Of a stretch of 64,000 bases of DNA, positions 19,013 through 28,294 are shown one piece after another. The notes under the pieces are model-generated. The model was not told the origin of the DNA, made no database searches, and was given only the letters and a program-made list of their open reading frames with translations. Source of the stretch: MGIIb-O2 sp002494975 (GTDB taxonomy: Archaea > Thermoplasmatota > Poseidoniia > Poseidoniales > Thalassarchaeaceae); the NCBI GenBank assembly GCA_028355015.1, contig JAOMRN010000005.1, forward strand, positions 1-64,000, read 5' to 3'. A program made the position numbers and the translations under genes. The stretch's first letter is position 1; every line of letters begins with the position of its first letter.

Positions 19013-20554
19013 ATGATACATTTATGGATGGGGTTCAATACTACAATGTCATTCCCTAGGTATATGAGAGTCGTACTATTAGGTATAATCTCTGTATGTT
19101 TTATATTTTTACCTCTAGATTCTGTTTATGCGGAAAATGAAGAAATTGATGTATCGATTGGTTTTGATTTTTCGTTTGGGGAAATAATAGACAACGAGAA
19201 AATTCTGTCTGGTACAGTTATTACTTCTGAAGAAAATATTATTGTGTCGTGGGATATTCAAAATTCAACTGGTTTTAAATTCAACTGGGGTGATTTCAAT
19301 TCTATAGGAAGTGGCGATTTATCTGAAGTAAGCCAAAATTATTTCTCATTAGAATGGGAAGTCTCTGTGAATTCAATTGATTATTATTCTTGTTCGTGCC
19401 AATTAAATATCTATGTTGGATACGAAAATAATCTTATTCATGAGAGTAATATGCCTTTTTTTATATTAAATGATATGTATTATTCTGATTCTAATCATTC
19501 AATGTTAATCTCAAATCCCAGCGACATGGGTTGGATTAATGGTGATTTAATTATTGAAGCCCAAGCTAAAGATATTCATGGCAATCAACCGTCCTCTGTT
19601 CAGATATATTTGAATCGTTATGTCACATTTACTGAAACCTGTTCAGGTGATATAACATATAGTGATGATAATATTATAACACCTCTATATAATGAAGACA
19701 ATAGTTTCACATATCATTTCGATATGAACTCTCAACCTGATGGATGGTATGAGTTAATAATACTAATTCCATCTGAGAATTCATTAAATGAATATGATGT
19801 GTATTCATGTATGTCCCTCAAATTGAATAACTTAATCCCTGTAATTTCAATATTAGACAATCCATCGAATCAATTTGAAGATGATGGTTTCTTGATCATT
19901 GATGCTTCTTCATCAGAAGACCCTGTTTGGACTGAAGACGTATTGTACTATATTTGGACATGTACTAATTCCGTGACTAGCGACATTCTAATTCATGAAG
20001 GCTTTAATCAAGGAATTTTTGAATTGAGTCTTGAAGATTCAGCAGATTATACTCTTAAATTGGAAATAATGGATCAGGGAGGCCTGTCCTCAACCGAGGA
20101 ATTTAATTTCTCTATATCTAATAAATTACCCGATATATCGCTACTAATCAATGATGTCGAAGTAATTGATGGCGAAGATATAAAACTTAATGATATAGAA
20201 AATATAATTCTGGATGGTTCAAATTCTGATGATACAATAAATGATTTGGATAATCTTAGATGTATTTGGTCAATCAATACAGTCGCTATTTTTGAAGGTT
20301 GCGAGCGTGAATTGACTTGGCCAGAAGAAAACATCGACGACAAAGAATTGGTCCTAAGACTTGATGTCATGGACGATGATGGTGCATATTCTTCTGTAAG
20401 TGTCAAACTCATCAATCCTAATGCAGATAATCCTTTACCTTATCCAATCATTGTTCTATTCATTTCATTTCTTTTCTTAATCTCGTCAGTATTTTACAGA
20501 TTTAGGAAAGATTCTGAAAGTTCATCAATACCTAAATGGTCTAAGGAAAAATAA
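19013..20554 (+). CDS. Secreted surface protein with Ig/PKD-like repeats and membrane anchor
   Basis: A 513-residue protein. A signal peptide (hydrophobic core LLGIISVCFIFLPL, probable cleavage after SVYA) precedes an acidic beta-rich ectodomain with two PKD/Ig-like repeats. Repeat marks are LIIDASSSEDP and IILDGSNSDDT, each followed by an LxWxI/YYIW strand. A C-terminal helix (PIIVLFISFLFLIS) with a basic tail anchors it. It begins three bases after the kinase stop. The start could also be at the internal ATGs at 19025, 19046 or 19064. Function unknown; possibly adhesive. Confidence 0.6.
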   Translation: MIHLWMGFNTTMSFPRYMRVVLLGIISVCFIFLPLDSVYAENEEIDVSIGFDFSFGEIIDNEKILSGTVITSEENIIVSWDIQNSTGFKFNWGDFNSIGSGDLSEVSQNYFSLEWEVSVNSIDYYSCSCQLNIYVGYENNLIHESNMPFFILNDMYYSDSNHSMLISNPSDMGWINGDLIIEAQAKDIHGNQPSSVQIYLNRYVTFTETCSGDITYSDDNIITPLYNEDNSFTYHFDMNSQPDGWYELIILIPSENSLNEYDVYSCMSLKLNNLIPVISILDNPSNQFEDDGFLIIDASSSEDPVWTEDVLYYIWTCTNSVTSDILIHEGFNQGIFELSLEDSADYTLKLEIMDQGGLSSTEEFNFSISNKLPDISLLINDVEVIDGEDIKLNDIENIILDGSNSDDTINDLDNLRCIWSINTVAIFEGCERELTWPEENIDDKELVLRLDVMDDDGAYSSVSVKLINPNADNPLPYPIIVLFISFLFLISSVFYRFRKDSESSSIPKWSKEK

Positions 20555-20597
20555 CACATTACACAAATAGATAAGAGAAGTCCATCTCCACCTTATC

Positions 20598-21926
20598 ATG
20601 GGAACTACGAATTGTCTTCCACTTTCCTTCGAAGATTACAATATTCGTCAGAAAAAATTTCTAAAAGAGTTGCCAGATAATAGCCTTGTTTTAATACCTA
20701 CAAACCCGGTTTCTTATCGTTCTAATGATACTACTTATCCGTATCGTGCGAGTTCATATATGCTATATTTATGTGGGTGGGATGCTCCTGAAGCTATATT
20801 CATGGCATATCAAGAATCTGGCTCTTGGGTAACCTCGATTTTCGTACGTCCAAGAGATACTAAGGCTGAAATTTGGGAAGGTCGAAGAGTTGGTGTTGAA
20901 GGCGCATCTTCTCAGTGGCCTATAGATGAAGCACATTCTCTAAATGATATGGAAACTATCATTATTGAGAAAATAAATTCCTGCAATAATATTTATTCAA
21001 TTATTGGAGTTAATGAATCATTAGATGATATTACTAAAAATTCGGATATAGAAATTTTAGACCCAAGATTAATTTTAGACGATATGCGTGTCATCAAATC
21101 AGAAGGAGAAATTAAATTAATGCAAAATGCTGCCATTATTGCTTCTCAAGCACATATTGAGGGCATGAAAAAGAGTTTTTCAGGGATTGGAGAGTGGGAA
21201 ATTCAATCAATTATTGAGTCTTATTTCACATCAAAAAAGAGTTGTCCTAGTTATGGTTCAATAGTTGGTGGAGGAGATAATGCGACTATCTTACACTACC
21301 ATTCTAATGATGTTGAAGTTAATGATGGCGAGTTAGTATTGGTTGATGCTGGTTGTGAGGTTTCCGGCTATGCTTCCGACATTACTAGAACTTGGCCCGT
21401 TAATGGTAAATTTACTAAGCCCCAAAAGGAAATATATGAACTCGTACTTAAAGCAGAAATTGCAGGTATTGAAGCATGTCAAGCAGGTTCTCCATGGAGC
21501 TCTATGCATCATGCTGCATCGAAAGTACTTGCCAAAGGGTTAGTTGATCTTGGTATACTTGATTGTAGTTTCGAAGAGGCTCTTGGAGAGAATTTCGATG
21601 GTAAATATAGAGATTTCTTTATGCACGGGACTGGACATATGTTAGGTTTAGATGTTCATGACGTGGGAGGTGGTAGACAGGGCGATAAAGGACCAGAAAG
21701 AATATTGCAGCCAGGTATGGTTCTAACTGTCGAACCTGGGTTATATTTTGGAAGTTGGAGGACAGATATTTCTATTCCTGACAAGTATTCTGGTATTGGA
21801 GTTCGTATAGAAGACGATGTACTCATAACAGCTGATGGTCCCGTAGTTTTGACATCTGATTGCCCAAAGAAAATATCTGAGATTGAGTCATTAATCGGTA
21901 AAGGTTTGAGTGGAATCAATGCGTAA
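20598..21926 (+). CDS. pepP: Xaa-Pro aminopeptidase (M24 family)
   Basis: A 442-residue peptidase that removes residues before proline. An N-terminal creatinase-type domain precedes the pita-bread M24 domain. Metal ligands are in VDAGCEVSGYASDITRTWP (two aspartates), FMHGTGHMLGLDVHD (histidine), TVEPGLYF and VRIEDDVLIT (glutamates). A length near 440 and the HGTGHMLGLDVHD block match PepP. Its 3' end overlaps the mqnC-like start by eight bases, suggesting translational coupling. Confidence 0.9.
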   Translation: MGTTNCLPLSFEDYNIRQKKFLKELPDNSLVLIPTNPVSYRSNDTTYPYRASSYMLYLCGWDAPEAIFMAYQESGSWVTSIFVRPRDTKAEIWEGRRVGVEGASSQWPIDEAHSLNDMETIIIEKINSCNNIYSIIGVNESLDDITKNSDIEILDPRLILDDMRVIKSEGEIKLMQNAAIIASQAHIEGMKKSFSGIGEWEIQSIIESYFTSKKSCPSYGSIVGGGDNATILHYHSNDVEVNDGELVLVDAGCEVSGYASDITRTWPVNGKFTKPQKEIYELVLKAEIAGIEACQAGSPWSSMHHAASKVLAKGLVDLGILDCSFEEALGENFDGKYRDFFMHGTGHMLGLDVHDVGGGRQGDKGPERILQPGMVLTVEPGLYFGSWRTDISIPDKYSGIGVRIEDDVLITADGPVVLTSDCPKKISEIESLIGKGLSGINA

Positions 21927-23085
21927 TTGGAAAGACATACTATCGGAGCAAATGTCTCCGAAAGCACCCAGACTTTCTGTTATTGATGCGACGATATTAT
22001 ACGAGGAAGCAGATATTAATGACTTAATGTATACTTCACTTGTTAGAAGGAAGTTACAAGTACCAGGGAATGGCGTAACTTATCTAGTAGATCGTAATAT
22101 TAATTATACTAATGTATGCACCATAAATTGCCAGTTTTGTTCTTTTTATCGACCCCCTGGTCACTCAGAAGTTTACACGCAAACATTTGATGAAATAAGT
22201 CAAAGAATATCAGAATTAGAGAATATCGGAGGGTCCAGAATTCTAATGCAGGGTGGTGTTAATCCTGAACTCAGTCTTGATTGGTATTTAGATCTCATCT
22301 CACATATACGTGAAAATCACCCTATGATTTCACTTGATTGCTTTTCACCAATTGAAATAGAAGGTATTGCAGATGTATGCGGTTTGGATACTTCTGAAGT
22401 TCTTAGAAAACTTGCTGATGCGGGGATGCATGGCTTACCTGGCGGTGGTGCAGAAATGTTAGTGGATGATGTCAGACTTGACATATCTCCAAAAAAAGGT
22501 TCAGCAGATAATTGGCTCAGAGTAATGTCAGAAGCCCAAGAATTAGGGCTAACCACATCTGCAACTAATGTTTTTGGCTTTGGTGAAACTAATAATCATA
22601 GAGTTTTACATATGGAAAGAATAAGACTCATGCAGGACGAAGCGTTATCTCTTGGAAGAGTTGGTTTTACATCCTTTGTTGCTTGGCCAGTTCAACTAGA
22701 GAACAATACATTCGGTAAAAGAAATCGTGGACGTAATAGGTTGGAGTTAGGTGCTGGACCCGTAGAATATCTACGCCACATCTCCGTCTCTCGTTTATTT
22801 TTCGATAATATTAACCATATTCAAGCATCTTGGCCAACTATGGGTTTGGGTGTGGCTCAAATGGCAATATTAGCTGGTGCAGATGATGCAGGTTCTACAA
22901 TGATGGAAGAAAATGTAGTATCTGCATCAGGGACAAAAAAAGTATTGGCTAAAGAAGAAGAACTCCAAGAATCAATAATCAGGGCAGGTTTTCATCCAAT
23001 TAAGAGAGATTCTGATTATAACCATCTTGAAACAGCATTAATCGATGTTAAAGATATGGCTGCTATTATACCCTTGCAGTACTAA
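21919..23085 (+). CDS. mqnC: Radical SAM enzyme of the MqnC/MqnE/CofH group (probable cyclic dehypoxanthine futalosine synthase)
   Basis: A 388-residue protein. The radical SAM cluster motif is CTINCQFC (Cx3Cx2C), followed by SFYRPPGHSEVY. The N-terminal DRNINYTNVC and downstream LMQGGVNPELSLDWYLDL, LPGGGAEML and FGFGETNNHR blocks fit MqnC of the futalosine route to menaquinone best. MqnE and the F420 enzyme CofH are close relatives and cannot be excluded without a tree. No other mqn gene lies in the window. Its stop codon overlaps that of the convergent membrane-protein gene. Confidence 0.75.
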   Translation: MRNWKDILSEQMSPKAPRLSVIDATILYEEADINDLMYTSLVRRKLQVPGNGVTYLVDRNINYTNVCTINCQFCSFYRPPGHSEVYTQTFDEISQRISELENIGGSRILMQGGVNPELSLDWYLDLISHIRENHPMISLDCFSPIEIEGIADVCGLDTSEVLRKLADAGMHGLPGGGAEMLVDDVRLDISPKKGSADNWLRVMSEAQELGLTTSATNVFGFGETNNHRVLHMERIRLMQDEALSLGRVGFTSFVAWPVQLENNTFGKRNRGRNRLELGAGPVEYLRHISVSRLFFDNINHIQASWPTMGLGVAQMAILAGADDAGSTMMEENVVSASGTKKVLAKEEELQESIIRAGFHPIKRDSDYNHLETALIDVKDMAAIIPLQY

Positions 23086-24134
23086 TAGTCAGAAAGTTCA
23101 AGTCTTCCACTCTTAACTGGTAATTTTTCAATTTCTATTCTATGATGATAGTTTTCCATTTTCAATGGTCTTACCCATTTCATTCTAGTTCCTTCATTAT
23201 TTATGAACTCCATAATGAGCTCCCAATGAACTGCTATTAGGCCAGAATAAATAGATCCGGGCCATAACTTACTGGGTCCATGTAATACAATTTCATCTTC
23301 TATATTCCTTTCGTTTTGTATATCTAACCATTCTCCTGAATCTAAAACTCTCATCGGTTCTAACATCATTACTCTTCTATGTGCAACAGTCATAGGCGTT
23401 GATTCACCTACTCCTGTACCTAGTTCTTCTCCAGTTGTTATTCTTCTCTCTGGTAATGCAGTAGACATCCCAGGAATTGTTTGCTCCCCTTCCTTCTTTC
23501 CTTGTGATTCTAGTATCATTCTTCTTTCAGGTACTGCTATTCCGACTTGTATCCTTGCTCTTTTTATGTCTAGTCCTTTAGGTGTTTTTAATTTTGATAT
23601 AATGACCTTATTATCTTCTTTTTGTATAGTAATTTCTGGAGGATTTATGGGATTTTTTATTAACACATTCTGTCTTTTAATGTCTTTCATATTTGCCGTC
23701 ATTCTGAAAAACATTGGCGAAATAAATATTGGAAAAGCTAGAAATAGGAACACTGGATAATCTAATTGTCCTATTCTCACTGAATAATTTAGTGCATTTA
23801 ATATTGGACCGATAAAACTTATTTCATCAATAGCAGGAGTAATAGCTCTCAAAAATAATGTCGAAATAATTAAAATAACTGCTGGTGTAATCATTTTCCT
23901 AGCTTTGTAATGTAATGGGTCTGGGTCAATGTACCACCCATTCCTCGTCCTCATTAAGAAGGGAAAGGTTTCTTTCGAGACATCTCCCTTTAATATCGGT
24001 AATTTTTTATCATTCTCTGTTACTTTTCTCCATTCAACTAACCAATCATTTTCTGTACCGATTTTAAATGTGGGGGGGGGTTTATTCTCTGACTCCAAAA
24101 TCACTTCAATAATTTTGATTTGATTTGGAATCAT
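23082..24134 (-). CDS. Membrane protein of unknown function
   Basis: About 350 residues from the ATG at 24134. The frame is open to 24227, but that would overlap the upstream gene by 38 bases. Two or three membrane helices (AVILIISTLFLRAI and YPVFLFLAFPIFISPMFF) separate an N-terminal soluble part from a C-terminal beta-rich cytosolic or external domain with several ERR/HRR turns. An eight-base G run (24073-24080) lies near the N-terminus and encodes three prolines on the minus strand. No family recognised. It is downstream of geranylgeranyl reductase on the same strand. Confidence 0.5.
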   Translation of the reverse strand: MIPNQIKIIEVILESENKPPPTFKIGTENDWLVEWRKVTENDKKLPILKGDVSKETFPFLMRTRNGWYIDPDPLHYKARKMITPAVILIISTLFLRAITPAIDEISFIGPILNALNYSVRIGQLDYPVFLFLAFPIFISPMFFRMTANMKDIKRQNVLIKNPINPPEITIQKEDNKVIISKLKTPKGLDIKRARIQVGIAVPERRMILESQGKKEGEQTIPGMSTALPERRITTGEELGTGVGESTPMTVAHRRVMMLEPMRVLDSGEWLDIQNERNIEDEIVLHGPSKLWPGSIYSGLIAVHWELIMEFINNEGTRMKWVRPLKMENYHHRIEIEKLPVKSGRLELSDY

Positions 24135-24189
24135 ATCCGAATGTTCGAATGGAGGATAACGTATTCTCTGCACCGATCTTTCTATAATA

Positions 24190-25398
24190 TCAACTCCATA
24201 AAACAGATTTAATCGCTTTACCTGCAAGTTTTCTAAATTCTGGGATTTCTTTCAACATTTTAGTTCCTAATGGTATAGGGTTTTCAATTTCCCCCACCTC
24301 GTTGATCATTGATATGACTTCTGGTTTAGCCCAAACTTTGAAGATTTCTTCTAGTTCTTTATCATTTGATTGAGATAAAAAAGCATTTCTGAGTCCCCTC
24401 GCTCTGTTTTGTGATTTCCTCATCTTATCTAATTTCTTTTCAATAAATGCTAGATTTTTAATCTCTAGGTTATTGTCCTTAATTTTTGCAGATAATTCAT
24501 CAATTATCATATCAATATGTGCGAATCCAGGGCCTATCCCTCCTCCCGTAGTTGGTTTACATATACCTGCTGCATCTCCAAACAGGGCCGCTCTTCTTGC
24601 AGTAGTTTTTTTCAGAATTCCACTTGGTACTGAGCCAACAAATCTACCAACTTCTTTACATTCCTTAAATCGGTAACTCCATTTTCCATTTATCATTAAT
24701 TCATTAAGTAAATCTTCACAAGATTTCTCGCCAATATATTTTGTTTGACTCCAAACTCCAATTCTTGTAGTTTCTCCAGAAGGTATTGCCCATGCAAAAA
24801 ATCCCGGGGAAATATCTGAGCCCGTGTACATATCTAGCTTCCCCTCTGTTCCGTTATATCCTGTGACTTCAATTTGCATGCCAATCATCGTCTCTTTCGG
24901 ACGGCCAAATCTTAGAGTTCTACGTACCCAAGAATGCGCACCATCGGCGCCACAAACTAATTTCGTAGTTACGTTCTTTATTCCTTTAGGTGTATCTATG
25001 ATAATATTCACTTTTTGTTCTGTTATTTCTATATTTTTGGGTTTACTCGATAACCAAAGTTTGGCACCTGATTTCAATGATTGATTTACAACTGCTTCAT
25101 CAAATAATTTCCTACAAACAGACCATGTTCTTATTGTATTTTTTTGGCCGATTTCAACAAGAGTTCCTTCCGGGCTATAGATTCTTGCACCCCAAATTGG
25201 AGTTAGTACTGTATTTTTTAAATTCACTGATTCCATTGCTTTTGGGTTAACCAGGCCAGCGCATTGAAATGGTCTACCTAGTTCTGCATGTTCTTCTAAT
25301 AACAAAACTGAAATATTTTTTTTAGCCAGTTTATTCGCTAGATAACCGCCAATAGGCCCTGCTCCGACTATGACAACATCATAATCGTAATCATTCAT
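24190..25398 (-). CDS. Geranylgeranyl reductase family protein (archaeal lipid saturation)
   Basis: An FAD-dependent reductase that saturates the isoprenoid chains of archaeal membrane lipids. It has the N-terminal FAD motif VVIVGAGPIGGYLA, the RPFQCAGLVNPKAM cysteine-containing block typical of digeranylgeranylglycerophospholipid reductases, GADGAHSWVRR, and a second FAD motif FGDAAGICKPTTGGGIG. The ATG at 25398 is used; a GTG at 25410 with an upstream aaggtt is possible. Tetracycline-resistance-type or menaquinone-modifying homologues are the alternatives. Confidence 0.85.
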   Translation of the reverse strand: MNDYDYDVVIVGAGPIGGYLANKLAKKNISVLLLEEHAELGRPFQCAGLVNPKAMESVNLKNTVLTPIWGARIYSPEGTLVEIGQKNTIRTWSVCRKLFDEAVVNQSLKSGAKLWLSSKPKNIEITEQKVNIIIDTPKGIKNVTTKLVCGADGAHSWVRRTLRFGRPKETMIGMQIEVTGYNGTEGKLDMYTGSDISPGFFAWAIPSGETTRIGVWSQTKYIGEKSCEDLLNELMINGKWSYRFKECKEVGRFVGSVPSGILKKTTARRAALFGDAAGICKPTTGGGIGPGFAHIDMIIDELSAKIKDNNLEIKNLAFIEKKLDKMRKSQNRARGLRNAFLSQSNDKELEEIFKVWAKPEVISMINEVGEIENPIPLGTKMLKEIPEFRKLAGKAIKSVLWS

Positions 25399-25444
25399 AC
25401 TATCATTCACTAGGTTAACCTTATTGATATCTTCTAATTCTGAT

Positions 25445-27700
25445 TCACTTCTTCTTAGATTTTTTATTTTTCTTCATTACAGTATCTATAATCTTACTTG
25501 CATCCTGTTTTGTCATCTCATCAATGGTTACAATATCGGCAATAGCAAGAATATCACTAAGAGGGACTTCTTCTCTAACTGCTAATTTATTCACTAACTT
25601 AACCTGTGCTTCTGAAGCAGGTAATGCCTGACTTTCTTTGATGAGCGTGTCTATTAATTGACTAGCACTGCCATCTTTCCCCCCAGTTAGACTATTAATA
25701 TCATCAATATTTACTATCTTACAGATATCTTTGAGGCTATGTCCTAATTGGTCAGCTAATTTAATCACTAAAGCAATTTGTTTTTCACTGGCTGGAAAGT
25801 CTCCTCCATCAGCAATGACTTTATCGAGAGTATTTCTCATTTCTTCTCCTGTGAATTCTTCAGGTTTTTTACCATCGAGTACTTTATTTCTTTCACTCTC
25901 AGTCATATTTTTAGTTAAGTTTTTGAGTAATTCAATTTGTTTTTTTGATGGTATACTTCTTTTCTTTGTTTTCGCCGCATCATTCATTTCTTTGAATACA
26001 TCTACGAAATTATGCCAAACCTCAGGTGCAGATTGACTACTGTTCTCTATAGTGTCGAGATCAGATTCCATTTTAGCGGTGAATTGTGTGGCGAAAAGGC
26101 CTCTTTCGTTCTGTTCATTATAGAATGGGACTACTTCTAGCCATAGTGTCCTGCCTGCATCTGTTGGAATAAGTGCTCCGCTATTATTTTCAACATATTT
26201 CCTTCTACTCAGTGTCTGGATAGTTGAGACATATGTTGAAGGTCTTCCTATACCAGCCTTTTTCATTTCTTGAACTATTGAACTTTCAGAGAATCTTCTT
26301 GGAGGTTTAGTTTGGTCACTAACCAACTGCGGATTCTCTTCATTACATTCTATTTCCCAAAGAACTCCCTCAGCTAGTTCAGATTGTGGAGGCTCTAACT
26401 TTATTGATTTATGATACGGCTCGTATACTGCTTCCCATCCTGCATGCGTTCTCCATGATGCAGTACCCGTTATATTTTTGTCGAAATCTTCAGTTTTTGC
26501 TACTATAGACCTCGTTTCACGTATTGAACTTGACATTTGGCTCCCTGCAAATCTCGCCCAAATTAGTCGATAAAGTAACTGCTGTTCATCTTTGAGGCCA
26601 TCGATATTATGAACCTCTGGTCTAGTAGGTCTAATGGCTTCATGAGCATCTTGTACGTTTGAGCTTCCTTTTTTAGCATCAGAACCTAAAACTCCTGGTC
26701 CCAAATGATTTTCCCCATATGTTTGTTTAATATATTCTTTAATTGTTTTTCTAGCATCTTCATTCGTTCTTGTAGAATCTGTACGTATGTAAGTAACATG
26801 CCCTGAATTGTATAATTCACCTGCTACTGCGCTAGTTCTTGCAACCGACCACCCCAGATTTGAACTTGCTGATTGAAGCATTGTATCTGTTGTAAATGGC
26901 GGCTTCGGGCTTCTCTTATTTTTCCCTTCTTTAATTGACTGTATTTCAATACTCATATTTTTATTTAATTTAGTAATTGCTTCTGCAGCTAAATCTTGAT
27001 TAAATGTCCTATCTGGAAAGTGTTTACCTGAATCATCTAACCATGCCTCAGGATCATCTTTTTCATGAAATCTTATCTTGAAATTAGTATCATTTGAGAT
27101 AAAATTAACACTATTGTAAACAATTGGGACGTGTTTCTCTCTGAGTAATTCTCTTTCTATGATGAATCCTAGAGTAGGTGTTTGAACTCTACCCATGGAT
27201 GCTAGTCTCCAAGATCTAGAAAATCTCGAGCACTCAAATCCAACCAATCTATCCATAAATCTTCTAACTTTTGCAGAATCTACTAATGCAGTATCTATCT
27301 CTCTTGCTTCCTCAATTGCTTTTTGAACTGAAGTTTCTGTTATCTCATTGAAAGTTACTCTTTTCTGAGAGGGGAATTTTGCAAATATTATGCTTAGTCT
27401 CCAAGCAATAAATTCACCTTCTCTATCTGGGTCGGTTGCAATGTAAACTTCCTCGACATTAGATGATTTTGCCTTCTTAACCATGTCAGTAATTTTCTTT
27501 TTGGCACCGGAAGTCCAGCCCCATGGAGGTTCAGGTAGAACATTTCTTTCAGAATCCCACATTGACTTTGAAGACCCTTTACTCCCTTTTGATGGCAAAT
27601 CTTGGACGTGCCCTCCACAAGCTTGTACTATCCATCCTTTACCCAAGTATTTCTTCACAGTCTTAGCCTTAGCTCCTGACTCGAGAATCATTAGTTTCAC
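25445..27700 (-). CDS. topA: DNA topoisomerase I (type IA) with a three-repeat C-terminal tail
   Basis: A type IA topoisomerase of about 751 residues that relaxes negative supercoils. The Toprim domain begins KLMILESGAKAKTV and has ATDPDREGEF. The catalytic tyrosine, about residue 304, lies in GHVTYIRTDSTR. The usual C-terminal zinc fingers are absent. Instead the last ~190 residues form three related helical repeats (FPASEKQIALVIKLA, LPASEAQVKLVNKLA and an earlier SKKQIELLKNL) ending in a lysine-rich tail. A GTG at 27700 gives the family start; a GTG at 27709 is the upstream alternative. Confidence 0.9.
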   Translation of the reverse strand: MKLMILESGAKAKTVKKYLGKGWIVQACGGHVQDLPSKGSKGSSKSMWDSERNVLPEPPWGWTSGAKKKITDMVKKAKSSNVEEVYIATDPDREGEFIAWRLSIIFAKFPSQKRVTFNEITETSVQKAIEEAREIDTALVDSAKVRRFMDRLVGFECSRFSRSWRLASMGRVQTPTLGFIIERELLREKHVPIVYNSVNFISNDTNFKIRFHEKDDPEAWLDDSGKHFPDRTFNQDLAAEAITKLNKNMSIEIQSIKEGKNKRSPKPPFTTDTMLQSASSNLGWSVARTSAVAGELYNSGHVTYIRTDSTRTNEDARKTIKEYIKQTYGENHLGPGVLGSDAKKGSSNVQDAHEAIRPTRPEVHNIDGLKDEQQLLYRLIWARFAGSQMSSSIRETRSIVAKTEDFDKNITGTASWRTHAGWEAVYEPYHKSIKLEPPQSELAEGVLWEIECNEENPQLVSDQTKPPRRFSESSIVQEMKKAGIGRPSTYVSTIQTLSRRKYVENNSGALIPTDAGRTLWLEVVPFYNEQNERGLFATQFTAKMESDLDTIENSSQSAPEVWHNFVDVFKEMNDAAKTKKRSIPSKKQIELLKNLTKNMTESERNKVLDGKKPEEFTGEEMRNTLDKVIADGGDFPASEKQIALVIKLADQLGHSLKDICKIVNIDDINSLTGGKDGSASQLIDTLIKESQALPASEAQVKLVNKLAVREEVPLSDILAIADIVTIDEMTKQDASKIIDTVMKKNKKSKKK

Positions 27701-27800
27701 AATACTCACTCCATTACTTAGTCAATAACATAACATCGACCATTATCTTGATGGCACAATACTACCTGTATAAACTTGAGTCAACTCTGTTTGATACAAG

Positions 27801-27825
27801 GCGCGCACGCGCACGTGAGCGCGCG
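27801..27825. other. Alternating purine-pyrimidine GC tract upstream of topA
   Basis: In an AT-rich genome this 25-base tract is almost pure CG/CA dinucleotide. Positions 27801-27817 (gcgcgcacgcgcacgtg) alternate purine and pyrimidine without interruption, the pattern that favours Z-DNA under negative supercoiling. The ends gcgcgc (27801-27806) and gcgcgc (27819-27824) can also pair as a hairpin with a 12-base loop. It lies about 100 bases upstream of topA and nine bases past the stop of the preceding gene. It could therefore be a terminator hairpin or a supercoil-sensitive promoter element. Confidence 0.45.
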
Positions 27826-27833
27826 AAGCCAAG

Positions 27834-28241
27834 TTAGTGAATTTGATTCCGTGACTCAGTTTCATTCCATGGTTCATCAGCTGCTGGGCCTGCACAGCCT
27901 ATACAACCTGGGTATCCTGCTCTGCCCAATTCGATAATCTTCTGGGTGAGATTATTCCATGTTGATTCTCTTTTCTTTACCCAAATAATTTCTAACGATT
28001 CAGGAGGAGATGTAGATATTATTCCATCTTTTGAATCTAACATTTCAAAAGAAATATCTTCTGAGTCTATAATAATGGATTTAATCCCAAAAATTATTTT
28101 CGGTGCATTATCTGATAATTCATTAGATAGTATCTCTATATTTTTTGATAAAAATCCATTATGAGATATTTCGACACCACTAGATCTAAGGATTCTTCTT
28201 GCTAATTCGGAGATTGCTGCATCCTCTGAAGAACTCCTCAT
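27834..28241 (-). CDS. Conserved-looking hypothetical protein with CxxC motif
   Basis: About 135 residues from the ATG at 28241. The frame is open to 28307, but that would overlap the divergent pyrD start. The start MRSSSEDAAISELARRIL is helical, the middle is beta-rich (IIFGIKSIIID and ISFEMLDSKDG), and the C-terminus has PGCIGCAGPAADEPW with a CxxC pair. No family recognised. It is upstream of topA on the same strand, with the GC tract between. Confidence 0.45.
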   Translation of the reverse strand: MRSSSEDAAISELARRILRSSGVEISHNGFLSKNIEILSNELSDNAPKIIFGIKSIIIDSEDISFEMLDSKDGIISTSPPESLEIIWVKKRESTWNNLTQKIIELGRAGYPGCIGCAGPAADEPWNETESRNQIH

Positions 28242-28273
28242 CAATCTTCGGACGTGGGCAACGCTTGAAGACT

Positions 28274-28288
28274 GTCGGTTGAACCGAC
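28274..28288. promoter_or_regulatory. Perfect 15-base dyad just upstream of pyrD
   Basis: The sequence gtcggtt-g-aaccgac is a perfect inverted repeat with a one-base centre, six bases before the pyrD ATG. It is followed at once by a second palindrome, ccccatgggg (28291-28300), that contains the start codon itself. Either could be an operator for a repressor or fold in the mRNA over the start site. No known regulator motif is recognised. Confidence 0.3.
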
Positions 28289-28294
28289 TTCCCC

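Noticed and set aside
24073..24080. Eight-base G run in a coding region, and a similar C run at 54579-54586
   Set aside because: Considered as phase-variation tracts, but both frames continue sensibly through them and only two such tracts occur.
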